From assembly GCF_014174495.1 (NCBI RefSeq), contig NZ_JACJHR010000002.1, positions 62,001 through 126,000 on the forward strand: a stretch of DNA of 64,000 nucleotides. Reading direction: 5' to 3'. This DNA is from Amycolatopsis echigonensis. Its GTDB lineage: Bacteria > Actinomycetota > Actinomycetes > Mycobacteriales > Pseudonocardiaceae. Below are positions 9,371 through 17,217 of this stretch, in pieces. The translations under genes and the position numbers were made by a program. The stretch's first letter is position 1. Each line of letters starts with the position of its first letter. The notes under the pieces were generated by a model that was not told the origin of the DNA, did not search any database, and worked only from the letters and a program-made list of their open reading frames with translations.

Positions 9371-9467
9371 GTGCGCTCCGTAATCCCCCACCACTGCAAA
9401 CCCCGCGTTCCACCCTAATCGACCCGGCACACGCGCGGTTCATGCGGCGCGGGCATCATGGGTATCG

Positions 9468-10445
9468 ATGTCTCAACGCTCGGAGCGGTTCCCTTCGCGT
9501 ATGCAGACCCTGACCACCCGCGTGGTGATGGCCGGGGTGTTCTTCGGCGCGGTCATCGCGCTGGCCTTGAGCGTCGCCTTCTCCTGGACCGACACGCTCG
9601 CCGGCGGCGCGGGCGGCGGGGAGGGCAAGCTCACCGAGGCCGCCCAGCAGGCGTTCCACTCGCCGCCGGGCACCTGCCTGACCTGGACCGCCAAGGACGC
9701 CTCCGACGCGCACGCGGTGCCGTGCGAGCAGGCGCACCTGTTCGAGGTCACCACCGTGGTCGACATCGGCGCGAAGTACCCGCAGCAGGCTCCGTTCCCG
9801 AGCCTCGAGCAGTGGCAGGACATCGCGCAGCAGCAGTGCAACTCCGACGTGCGGCCGTACCTCGGTCACCCGCTCGACCCGTACGGCAAGCTCACCACCA
9901 ACCTGCTGCGGCCCACCTCGGCGCAGTGGTCGCAGGGCGACCGCCAGCTGCGCTGCGGCCTGCAGTTCGCCGGTCCGGGCGGCACCCTGCAGCCCACGAC
10001 CGGTGCGGCGAAGACCCAGGACCAGTCGATGGTGTGGGCCCCGGGCACCTGCCTCGCGCTGGTGGGCAAGGGCGTCGGCGACCCGGTCGACTGCAGCAAG
10101 CCGCACTCCTACGAGATCATCGCGACCCTCGACCTGGCCTCGCACTTCAAGGACGGCTACCCCAAGCTGGACGACCAGAAGTCCTGGCTGGACACCGAGT
10201 GCAACAAGGCCGTGAAGGACTACACCGGCAGCACCGACCTCTCCTCGAAGAAGCTCACCCTCGGCTGGGACTCGCGCGAGCAGGAGAGCTGGGACGCCGG
10301 GTCCACGAAGGTCAACTGCAAGGTCGCGGCCACGCTGCCGGACGGCAGCGGGTTCCAGGCGGTCACCGGCAGCGTGAAGGGCGGGTCGTCCGGATCGTCG
10401 GGCCAGCAGCAGAGCTCGCCGCCCAGTTCCGGCGGGGGCAACTGA
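9468..10445 (+). CDS. Septum formation family protein (Septum_form), membrane anchored
   Basis: 325 residues. One N-terminal membrane segment (VVMAGVFFGAVIALALSVAFSW, split as VVMAGVFFGA and VIALALSVAFSW) is followed by an outside domain with two similar halves. Each half opens with a PGTCL motif and carries regularly spaced Cys (CLTWTAKDASDAHAVPCEQ and CLALVGKGVGDPVDCSKPH), then a CNKA or CNSD segment. The name of the family derives from a mycobacterial cell-division association; the biochemical role is unknown. The C-terminus is a low-complexity Ser/Gly/Gln tail. The next gene starts three bases after the TGA, so the two are probably translated together. Confidence 0.82.
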   Translation: MSQRSERFPSRMQTLTTRVVMAGVFFGAVIALALSVAFSWTDTLAGGAGGGEGKLTEAAQQAFHSPPGTCLTWTAKDASDAHAVPCEQAHLFEVTTVVDIGAKYPQQAPFPSLEQWQDIAQQQCNSDVRPYLGHPLDPYGKLTTNLLRPTSAQWSQGDRQLRCGLQFAGPGGTLQPTTGAAKTQDQSMVWAPGTCLALVGKGVGDPVDCSKPHSYEIIATLDLASHFKDGYPKLDDQKSWLDTECNKAVKDYTGSTDLSSKKLTLGWDSREQESWDAGSTKVNCKVAATLPDGSGFQAVTGSVKGGSSGSSGQQQSSPPSSGGGN

Positions 10446-10448
10446 GCG

Positions 10449-10799
10449 GTGCCCGTCGAGATGAGCCAGGCGCGGTTCGAGGAACTCGTGTCCGACGCGC
10501 TCGACCAGGTGCCCGCGGAGTTCGCCGCGGCGATGGACAACGTCGTGGTGCTGGTCGAGGACTTCAACGAGGAAGCACCGGACATCCTCGGGCTCTATCA
10601 CGGCATCGCGCTCACCGAGCGCACCAGCCACTACAGCGGGACGCTGCCGGACCGGATCTCGATTTACCGGGAACCGATCCTCGACCTCTGCGACACCGAG
10701 GACGACGTCGTCGAGGAAGTGCTGATCACCGTGATGCACGAGCTCGGCCACCATTTCGGCATCGACGACGAGCGGCTGCACGAACTCGGCTGGGGCTGA
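10449..10799 (+). CDS. Small metallopeptidase-family protein (minimal zincin, Zincin_1)
   Basis: 116 residues. The C-terminal half has the extended zinc motif HELGHHFGIDD: His97 and His101 with Glu98, then Gly104 and Asp107, i.e. HExxHxxGxxD. Length and motif match the minimal-zincin family PF06262, found widely in Actinobacteria with unclear substrates; some members may be processed forms or regulators rather than secreted proteases, since there is no signal peptide. GTG 10449 lies three bases after the preceding stop; ATG 10461 is an in-frame alternative. Its pairing with the Septum_form gene suggests an envelope role, but that is inference. Confidence 0.85.
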   Translation: MPVEMSQARFEELVSDALDQVPAEFAAAMDNVVVLVEDFNEEAPDILGLYHGIALTERTSHYSGTLPDRISIYREPILDLCDTEDDVVEEVLITVMHELGHHFGIDDERLHELGWG

Positions 10800-10951
10800 T
10801 TCCGGCGGCGCCCCGCCGGCCCGTTGCTCTTCTCTGAGCACCATCGCGACGCGACCGCGGATACCACCGATCGTCACCAAAGCGTCACAGAACGCCGTCG
10901 ATCTCCCTAGACTGGCCTCACCAGGCAGTTTCCTTCCTCGTGAGGTGGTTC

Positions 10952-12193
10952 GTGTCGCATCGTCAGACGGACAGCCGGCTGCGCTGGCTGCTCGCGTCGA
11001 GCGGCACGTCGAACCTCGCCGACGGCATCGCCAAGGTCGCCTTCCCGCTGCTGGCGACCACGCTGACCCGCGATCCGGTGGAGATCGCCGCCCTGTCGGC
11101 GGTGCAGTTCCTGCCGTGGCTGCTGTTCGCCATCCCGGCGGGCACGCTCGTCGACCGGATCGACCGCAAGAGGGCGATGATCGCCGCGAACGCGATGCGC
11201 GCGCTCGTGGTCGCCGCGGTCACCGCGCTGCTCGCGTTCGGTTCGGTGGAGATCTGGACGATCTACGTCGCGTCGCTGCTCGTGGGCATCGCGGAGACGG
11301 TCGCGGAGAGCGCGGCGAACGTGCTGCCGCCCGCGCTGGTCGAGGAGGACCGGCTGCAGAGCGCCAACAGCAAGCTGCAGGCATGCGAGATCGTCGGCCA
11401 GACGTTCCTCGGCGGCCCGGTCGGCAGCGCCACCTTCGCGATGTTCGCGGCTTTCCCGTTCCTGCTCTCGTCGGCCGGGTTCGCGGTCGGGGCCGCGGTG
11501 CTGCTCGGCATGGCGGGCAACTACCGGCCGCGGCAGGAAACCAAGTCACACATTCGGGCGGATTTCGCGGACGGCTTCCGCTGGCTGCGGCGGCATTCCC
11601 TGCTCCTGCGGCTGCTCGCGATCGCGGGCCTGCTCAGCCTGATCAGCGAGCTGGCCCAGGCACAGCTGGTGCTGTACGCGCTGGAAGACCTGCATTTGTC
11701 CGACGCCGCCTTCGGCGCTTTCGCGTTCGTCGGCGGGGCTGGCGGCCTGGTCGGGGCCGGATTGACCCCGCGGCTGGCCCGGCGCATCGGACGGCGGACG
11801 GTCCTGATCGGCGGGGTGTTGTTCTGCGCGCTCGGCTTTGGCGGCATGGGCCTGGTGCGCCAGCCGGTCGTGTCCGCGGTCCTGTTCGGCGTGTTCGCGG
11901 CGGCGGTAGTGGCGGTGAACGTCGTGCTCGCGACCGCGCGCCACACGCTCGTGCCAGGCGAGCTGCTCGGCCGCGTGCTCGGCGTCTGGCGCACCGTCGT
12001 CTGGGGCGCGATCCCGCTCGGCGCGCTCCTCGGCGGGTTGCTCACGAAGTTGCTCGGCTCGGCGGGCGACACCTTCACCGCTTCAGGCGTTCTGCTGCTG
12101 TTCGTGACCGGCTACGCACTTTTCGCGCTGCGTGGGCACCCGCTCGATGACAAAACGGCCTCGACCGGCGACGGAGTCCGTTCGCAGCAGTGA
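10952..12193 (+). CDS. MFS exporter (MFS_3 / EntS-like)
   Basis: 413 residues from GTG 10952, preferred because GAGGTGG lies five bases upstream; GTG 10940 would put that site inside the gene. It is hydrophobic throughout, with about 12 predicted membrane segments. The N-terminus (SSGTSNLADGIAKVAFPLLA), the loop-2/3 motif DRIDRKRAM and the block AESAANVLPPALV are typical of the MFS_3 branch that includes the enterobactin exporter EntS and macrolide exporters. The direction is probably export; the substrate is unknown. No regulator is adjacent. Confidence 0.82.
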   Translation: MSHRQTDSRLRWLLASSGTSNLADGIAKVAFPLLATTLTRDPVEIAALSAVQFLPWLLFAIPAGTLVDRIDRKRAMIAANAMRALVVAAVTALLAFGSVEIWTIYVASLLVGIAETVAESAANVLPPALVEEDRLQSANSKLQACEIVGQTFLGGPVGSATFAMFAAFPFLLSSAGFAVGAAVLLGMAGNYRPRQETKSHIRADFADGFRWLRRHSLLLRLLAIAGLLSLISELAQAQLVLYALEDLHLSDAAFGAFAFVGGAGGLVGAGLTPRLARRIGRRTVLIGGVLFCALGFGGMGLVRQPVVSAVLFGVFAAAVVAVNVVLATARHTLVPGELLGRVLGVWRTVVWGAIPLGALLGGLLTKLLGSAGDTFTASGVLLLFVTGYALFALRGHPLDDKTASTGDGVRSQQ

Positions 12194-12250
12194 TCCGGCG
12201 CGGATTTGGTGCTGAAATAACAGCTCACCCCGGCCGCCCGGAGGTACGTG

Positions 12251-12715
12251 ATGACTGCGCTCGACACTCCGCCGCTGCCGGACGACGACCGCGACACCGA
12301 TCCGGATCTTGAACCGCCGCCGCCCGCCTCGCGTCGGCCGCTGGTGATCGCCGCCATTGCCGGATTCGTGCTCGGCGGATGCGTGCTCGGGCTGTTGTGG
12401 GGGCTGTCCGGCCAACGTGCCGGAGCGAATGTCGACGCCGCGGCCGCGTGCGCCGCGTTCTCTCGTGCCGGGCACATCCCGGACACCACCGGCGGCGTCG
12501 ACGCGGCGCAGTTCACCCGAATGTCCGACGACGCGGTGCACCGCGTCACCGGCGCGACGGAACTTGCCAAGGCGGCGGCGACCTTCGACGGCAACTATCA
12601 GCCGCTGGCCAAAAGCCTCGACGCGGTGAACAAGATGGTGCTCAGCAGCCGCTTCGACAACCGCGACGGGCAGGCTGCCGTCGTCCAGGTCGAACAACTC
12701 TGCGCGCGGGGCTGA
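12251..12715 (+). CDS. Hypothetical single-pass membrane protein
   Basis: 154 residues from ATG 12251, with GGAGG seven bases upstream (GTG 12248 is the adjacent alternative). An acidic, Pro-rich cytoplasmic N-terminus (LPDDDRDTDPDLEPPPP) precedes one membrane segment (about 34-56: VIAAIAGFVLGGCVLGLLWG) and a roughly 100-residue outside domain with two Cys (AAACAAFSRAG and VEQLCARG at the extreme C-terminus). I do not recognise the family. The architecture is common for small actinobacterial envelope proteins. The gene ends inside a bidirectional terminator shared with the convergent lipoprotein gene. Confidence 0.7.
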   Translation: MTALDTPPLPDDDRDTDPDLEPPPPASRRPLVIAAIAGFVLGGCVLGLLWGLSGQRAGANVDAAAACAAFSRAGHIPDTTGGVDAAQFTRMSDDAVHRVTGATELAKAAATFDGNYQPLAKSLDAVNKMVLSSRFDNRDGQAAVVQVEQLCARG

Positions 12716-12729
12716 CCCCACGCGCAGAG
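12698..12729. terminator. Bidirectional hairpin terminator overlapping a gene end
   Basis: CTCTGCGCG at 12698-12706 pairs with CGCGCAGAG at 12721-12729, and after one mismatch GGGG pairs with CCCC around a CTGA loop. The left arm lies in the last codons of the preceding gene. The hairpin sits between convergent genes ending at 12715 and 12743. Confidence 0.75.
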
Positions 12730-12742
12730 CGGTTTGAGCTGG

Positions 12743-13408
12743 TCAGGCCTTGTGCACGGTCTTCACGCCGAGCTGCTTGCCCGGGATGTTCGTGCCCGCG
12801 CAGCCGAGGCCGTCGAGCGGCACGAACTTCGACGCGGTCTCCTGCGGCAAGTACACGCGAAGCCCCTTGACCGGCGTCGGCTTGCACACCGCCGGGTCGA
12901 AGTTGCGCACCTGCGCGAACTGCAGGTCCGCCGCGGCGGTCTGGCCGGGAGCCAGGTTCACCGGCGCGCCCTTGTCGCCGTCGCGCTGGGCGGGCTGGCC
13001 GATCTGGGCCCCGTTTTCGCCGCCGACGTAGGACACCCCGGGGAAGCCCTGGATGGTGCACGGTTTGCCGCTGGTGTTCTTGATCAGCAGCGACCGGTAC
13101 TGCGAACCGGCACCAGCGTCGCCGCCGCCCAGCGACAGGGACACGTCGCCTGCCTTGCACAGGCCGTTGTCAGCGGGCGGTTTCTCGGCCGGCGCCGTGC
13201 CGCCGCTCGGGGCGGACGACGCGGAAGACGGAGCGGACGACGCGGCGGACGAAGCCGACGACATCGGGCTGCTCGACGGGGTTTCCGAACTCGCCGGACC
13301 GCTCGCGGCGGGTGCGCCCTGGCCGCACGCGGAAAGCAGGAGCGCCCCCGACGCGCCCACTGCGGACAGGAAGACCAGGGAAATCCACGGTTTCTTCGTG
13401 TTTGCCAT
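12743..13408 (-). CDS. DUF4232 lipoprotein
   Basis: 221 residues from ATG 13408; the upstream frame extension lacks family sequence. A lipoprotein signal peptide ends in LLLSAC (lipobox Cys about residue 28). Next comes a Ser/Ala/Pro-rich spacer of about 45 residues that would span the cell wall, then a beta-rich DUF4232 domain (LCKAGDVSLSLGGG, then TSGKPCTIQGFPGVSY, then GLRVYLPQE) with two Cys pairs. DUF4232 proteins are exported, of unknown function, and common in Streptomyces and Pseudonocardiaceae. Monocistronic; it converges with the preceding small membrane protein gene. Confidence 0.85.
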   Translation of the reverse strand: MANTKKPWISLVFLSAVGASGALLLSACGQGAPAASGPASSETPSSSPMSSASSAASSAPSSASSAPSGGTAPAEKPPADNGLCKAGDVSLSLGGGDAGAGSQYRSLLIKNTSGKPCTIQGFPGVSYVGGENGAQIGQPAQRDGDKGAPVNLAPGQTAAADLQFAQVRNFDPAVCKPTPVKGLRVYLPQETASKFVPLDGLGCAGTNIPGKQLGVKTVHKA

Positions 13409-13559
13409 CTCACTCGCCTCGCTGTGCTGGTGAACGCCTGCCTGGGTGAAACCTTCATCCGGAGGACGTGCCAGGTCCGGACGGGGTTGCTCCGCACCCG
13501 GTGAGTTCCCCACCGGGCCCGGGTTCACGCAGCGTTTCCCCGCCCGAGTGACCGGCTGC

Positions 13560-14177
13560 TCACGAAAGGCGGGTATCGATCCAGCGCAGGCACTCCCAGC
13601 CGTCGGGGCGGGCTTCCAGCTCGACGAACTTCGTATTCGGGATCAGGGCCTCGTTCGCCAGCTCGGCGGGCACGTTCGAAGCGAGCCACTCTCCGGCGAG
13701 CCGGATCGCGCCGCCGTGGCTGACCAGCACGACCACCCCGTCCGGCGACGTTTCCTCGTGCTTGGCCCGCAGTTCGTCGGCCGCGCCGACCATCCGGTCG
13801 CGCACCTGCGTGCCGGTCTCGCCGCCGGGAATCGCGACGTCCAGGTCGCCTTCCGTCCACGCCTTCACCACGCGCAGGTAGACGCCGATCGAGTCCAGGT
13901 CGGTCTTGCCCTCGAGATCGCCGGCGTCGACCTCCTTGACGCCCTCGATCACCTGCACGTCGAACCCGAGCGCCTCGGCCAGCGGTGCCGCGGTCTGCTG
14001 CGCACGCACCGCTTCCGACGCGTACACCGCCACGATCGGCTCGGATTTCAGCTCTTCGGCGAGCGCCGCGGCCTGCTCCCGGCCGAGTTCGGTGAGCGGC
14101 GGACCGGGCAACGCGGTGTCGAGCGCACGGCGGACGTTGCCTTCCGTCTGTCCGTGCCGGACCAGCAGCAGCCTCAC
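13560..14177 (-). CDS. Histidine phosphatase (phosphoglycerate mutase-like)
   Basis: 205 residues. The N-terminal motif RLLLVRHGQTEGN contains the phospho-acceptor His of the RHG family; the second conserved His lies in VVVLVSHGGAIR, and EVDAGDLEGK supplies the acid loop. Such proteins dephosphorylate small molecules; members range from cofactor-dependent phosphoglycerate mutases to broad phosphatases, and the substrate is not evident. The GTG start overlaps the pheA stop codon by four bases (GTGA at 14174-14177), so the two are translationally coupled. Confidence 0.88.
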   Translation of the reverse strand: MRLLLVRHGQTEGNVRRALDTALPGPPLTELGREQAAALAEELKSEPIVAVYASEAVRAQQTAAPLAEALGFDVQVIEGVKEVDAGDLEGKTDLDSIGVYLRVVKAWTEGDLDVAIPGGETGTQVRDRMVGAADELRAKHEETSPDGVVVLVSHGGAIRLAGEWLASNVPAELANEALIPNTKFVELEARPDGWECLRWIDTRLS

Positions 14178-15079
14178 GCGCCCTCTCCCTTCAAAACCGC
14201 GTCGACCCATGCCTGCGCGTCGAGGAAATCCTGGTTCCCCGCGCCTTCCTCGATCGTCGCCGCGACCCCGTCCGCCCTCGGATGCGAACCGAGAAAGCGC
14301 AGGTGACAGCGGCGGCGCAGGGCGGTCATCGCGTCGATGATCCGGGGTTCGGCGACGTGGCCCTCGAAGTCGATGAAGAACCGGTACTCGCCGAAGTTGT
14401 TGCGCGTCGGCCGGGCGTCGATCCGGGTCAGGTTGATCCCGCGACCGGCCAGTTCCACCAGCAGGTCGGACAGCGTCCCGGTGCGGTTGACCGCGGCCGC
14501 GACGATCGACGTGCGGTCGGCGCCGGTGGGCGCGGGCAGTTCGCCGGGGCGGCGCACCATCAGGAACCGGGTTTGCGCGTCGCGGACGTCGGCGACGCCG
14601 GTCGCCAGTTCCTCCAGCGGGTAGTGCTCGATCGCGACCGGTGCGGACACCGCGGCGTCGAAATCGCCCTCCACCACGCCGACCGCCGCCGCCGCGGTGG
14701 ACGACGAGGCGACCGGGGTGGCGTCCGGCAGGTTCGTCTCCAGCCATTCGCGCACCTGGGCGAGCGCGTGCGGATGGCTCGCGACGGTGCGGATTTCGCC
14801 GCTCCCGGGCCGTTTGAGCACGCTGAAGTGGATGGGCAGGATCGTCTCGGCGGTGGCCACGAGCGGATCCCCGTCGCTGAGCCCGTCGAGCGTCGCGGGG
14901 ACCACTCCTTCGACGGAGTTCTCGATGGGCACGCACGCGGCGTCCGCCGCACCGTCGCGGACGGCCTGCAGCGCCAGCCGGACGGTCTCGTAGGGGGTCA
15001 GGTCCTCGCCCGGCGCGAGCGCGCGGGCGGCCTGCTCGGTGAACGTGCCCTCAGGGCCGAAATACGCGATCCGCAACAC
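14174..15079 (-). CDS. pheA: Prephenate dehydratase
   Basis: 301 residues from GTG 15079, which gives the canonical N-terminus LRIAYFGPEGTFTEQAA. The catalytic PDT domain (about 1-180) includes PIENSVEGVV and the conserved T-R-F motif in DAQTRFLMV. A C-terminal ACT domain (about 200-275; NRTGTLSDLLVELAGRGIN and NNFGEYRFFIDFEGH) is the Phe-binding feedback site. The enzyme converts prephenate to phenylpyruvate in phenylalanine synthesis and is monofunctional, without a chorismate mutase domain. It is followed by a coupled histidine phosphatase gene. Confidence 0.94.
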   Translation of the reverse strand: MLRIAYFGPEGTFTEQAARALAPGEDLTPYETVRLALQAVRDGAADAACVPIENSVEGVVPATLDGLSDGDPLVATAETILPIHFSVLKRPGSGEIRTVASHPHALAQVREWLETNLPDATPVASSSTAAAAVGVVEGDFDAAVSAPVAIEHYPLEELATGVADVRDAQTRFLMVRRPGELPAPTGADRTSIVAAAVNRTGTLSDLLVELAGRGINLTRIDARPTRNNFGEYRFFIDFEGHVAEPRIIDAMTALRRRCHLRFLGSHPRADGVAATIEEGAGNQDFLDAQAWVDAVLKGEGA

Positions 15080-15177
15080 GAGCGTCAGGCTAGCGACCGT
15101 GCGCGTGGCGCTTTTCACTCGGACAGCCGGTGGCTAAACCGGTTACGCCGGGTGGCGTTTTTTGCCATGCTGGAACG

Positions 15178-15801
15178 GTGACCGCCGACTCAGGCACACA
15201 CGCCGGGCACGGGGAAGCCGTTTCGCCGGGTTCTCCCCGAACGCCGGAATTGGTGCTGTGCGCCGTCGATGAACCGCTGGCCGCGGCGTGGACCTCCGCC
15301 GTGGCGGATTTCGGCGGCTCCGCCCGGGTGCACCGCGGTTCGGTGCTCGACATCGCCGCACAGGCGGTGGTCAGCCCCGCCAACTCCTACGGCTGGATGC
15401 GCGGCGGGATCGACGCGGTCTACGCGCGGGCGTTCCCCGGCATCGAGCAAAGCGTGCGCAGCGCGGTGCTGGCCTCTTACGGCGGTGAGCTGCCGATCGG
15501 CGAGTCGGTGATCGTCCCGACCGGCGAAGCGGAACCGGCCTGGCTGATCAGCGCGCCGACCATGCGCGAGCCCGGCGAACGACTGCCCGCCGACACCGTC
15601 CACCCGTATCTCGCGGCGCGCGCGGTGTTCCTGCAGTGGCAGCGCGGCCAGCTCGATTCCGGCCCGGTCGCGTCGGCCGTGCGGACGATCGCGATGCCCG
15701 GCCTCGGCACCGGCGTCGGCGGTGTGGTTCCGGCCGCGTGCGCCCGTCAGGTCGCCGCCGCGTGGCAGGAAGTTTTCGGAACCAACGGTCACCATCGGTG
15801 A
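15178..15801 (+). CDS. Macro-domain protein
   Basis: 207 residues from GTG 15178. After a variable N-terminal tail of about 20 residues comes a macro fold: VHRGSVLDIAAQAVVSPANS holds the conserved N-x-x-N-type region (here SPANSYGWMRGGIDAVYA), and the late loop PGLGTGVGGV is the phosphate-binding turn. Macro domains bind or hydrolyse ADP-ribose and derivatives. The form resembles single-domain phage/bacterial macro proteins rather than the DarG antitoxin, and no toxin gene is adjacent. It diverges from pheA. Confidence 0.82.
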   Translation: MTADSGTHAGHGEAVSPGSPRTPELVLCAVDEPLAAAWTSAVADFGGSARVHRGSVLDIAAQAVVSPANSYGWMRGGIDAVYARAFPGIEQSVRSAVLASYGGELPIGESVIVPTGEAEPAWLISAPTMREPGERLPADTVHPYLAARAVFLQWQRGQLDSGPVASAVRTIAMPGLGTGVGGVVPAACARQVAAAWQEVFGTNGHHR

Positions 15802-15933
15802 TCGAATCCGGCCCGGTCAGGGGTGCGTGCATCACATCACAGCGCGTTCACGCGCGGTAAGCCCTACCGTTGATACGGCGTTACGGAAGTAGCGCAGACG
15901 GAGCCAGCGCAGGCGACGGCCGAGGAGTGTGCG

Positions 15934-16869
15934 ATGCCCACACGGGTCCGTGAACTCAGCCCTTACGTAGAGCTGCATCGGGAACAGTGGCGGGAGCTTC
16001 GCAGCTCCACTCCGCTGCCGCTGACGGCGGACGAGCTGGTCCGGCTCCGCGGGCTCGGGGAACAAATCGATCTCGCCGAGGTCGCCGACGTGTACCTGCC
16101 GCTGTCGCGGCTGATCAACCTCCAGGTGAAGGCCCGGCAACAGCTGTACGAGGCCACCACGACGTTCCTCGGCGAGGACTGCCGCAACACCAAGGCTCCG
16201 TTCGTGATCGGCATCGCGGGCAGCGTCGCGGTCGGCAAATCGACCACCGCCCGCATCCTGCGCACTCTTCTCGCCCGCTGGCCCGACCACCCGCGCGTCG
16301 ACCTCGTGACGACCGACGGGTTCCTCTACTCGCGCGCGGAGCTGACCCGGCGCGGGATCATGCACCGCAAGGGTTTCCCGGAAAGCTACGACCGGCGCGC
16401 GCTGCTGCGGTTCGTCACCGAGGTGAAGTCCGGGGCCGAGCGGGTGTCCGCGCCGGTGTACTCGCACCTGGCCTACGACATCCTCCCGGACCAGGAGCAG
16501 GTCGTGGAGCGGCCGGACATCCTGATCATCGAGGGGCTGAACGTCCTGCAGCCCGGGCCGAGCCTGACCGTCTCGGATCTGTTCGACTTTTCGATTTACG
16601 TCGACGCGCACATCGACGACATCGAGCACTGGTACGTCGAGCGCTTCCTGAAACTGCGGCACACCGCGTTCGCCGACCCCGCCTCGCACTTCCACCACTT
16701 CGCCGGGCTGCCCGACGACGAGGCCCGCGAAGAGGCGCGGCACCTGTGGCGCACCATCAACGAGCCGAACCTGATGGAGAACATCAAGCCCACCCGGCCG
16801 CGGGCGACGCTGGTTCTCCGCAAGGACGCCGACCACGCGATCAACCGGGTCCGGCTGCGGAAACTCTGA
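15934..16869 (+). CDS. coaA: Pantothenate kinase, type I
   Basis: 311 residues, as for E. coli and mycobacterial CoaA. The start has GAGGAG nearby. Features: N-terminal [12 protein letters not shown], the P-loop GSVAVGKST (about 96-104), VTTDGFLY, the substrate region [14 protein letters not shown], the Walker-B-like [11 protein letters not shown], and [19 protein letters not shown], split as DFSIYVDAH and [10 protein letters not shown]. The enzyme phosphorylates pantothenate in the first step of CoA synthesis and is usually feedback-inhibited by CoA. The gene is monocistronic. Confidence 0.96.
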   Translation: MPTRVRELSPYVELHREQWRELRSSTPLPLTADELVRLRGLGEQIDLAEVADVYLPLSRLINLQVKARQQLYEATTTFLGEDCRNTKAPFVIGIAGSVAVGKSTTARILRTLLARWPDHPRVDLVTTDGFLYSRAELTRRGIMHRKGFPESYDRRALLRFVTEVKSGAERVSAPVYSHLAYDILPDQEQVVERPDILIIEGLNVLQPGPSLTVSDLFDFSIYVDAHIDDIEHWYVERFLKLRHTAFADPASHFHHFAGLPDDEAREEARHLWRTINEPNLMENIKPTRPRATLVLRKDADHAINRVRLRKL

Positions 16870-17033
16870 CGGCCACCCACATGCGCCTCGCCGGTCTCGT
16901 CCGGCACAGGAGCCGGAGTAATTGACCGATCGGCCGGAGTCTTCGTAACCACTTGGCCGATACCCGCGGCCCCGGTCCGCACGCGACCCTGAACGCAGCA
17001 GGATCTCGCACCTGACCTGCGGAGGAGGCCACG

Positions 17034-17183
17034 ATGTTTTCTATCGTCCTGACCTGGGTCGGCGCGGTATTGGGATTGACGCTGCTGGTCGCGATGGCCG
17101 TGGGGGCGTTCGTCGTCGACTTCGACGAGGCGCTGCGCGAGCGGCGCGTGAAGGCCCGCGGCACGGCGGAGCCGACCAGCTGA
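17034..17183 (+). CDS. Small single-pass membrane protein (49 aa)
   Basis: A complete short gene: ATG 17034, with GGAGGAGG about seven bases upstream, to TGA 17181-17183. The first 30 residues form one membrane segment (VLTWVGAVLGLTLLVAMAVG, then AFVVDFD), followed by a charged tail with EALRERRVKARG. The strong ribosome binding site, actinobacterial codon use (G/C at third positions) and clean hydrophobic/charged architecture support coding. I do not recognise a family. It sits between coaA and a large acidic protein gene, with its own spacing from each. Confidence 0.7.
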   Translation: MFSIVLTWVGAVLGLTLLVAMAVGAFVVDFDEALRERRVKARGTAEPTS

Positions 17184-17217
17184 GGACCGAGCTTCGGCTC
17201 CGGGCAAGATGGTCGGC

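Noticed and set aside
7601..9418. 605-residue plus-strand frame opposite the ligase and YgiB-like genes
   Set aside because: Antisense shadow of two convincing minus-strand genes; the composition (Arg/Val/Gly-rich) is typical of high-GC complements.
16870..17033. RNA gene or promoter between coaA and the small membrane protein gene
   Set aside because: No tRNA fold or hairpin was found apart from the ribosome binding site of the small gene.
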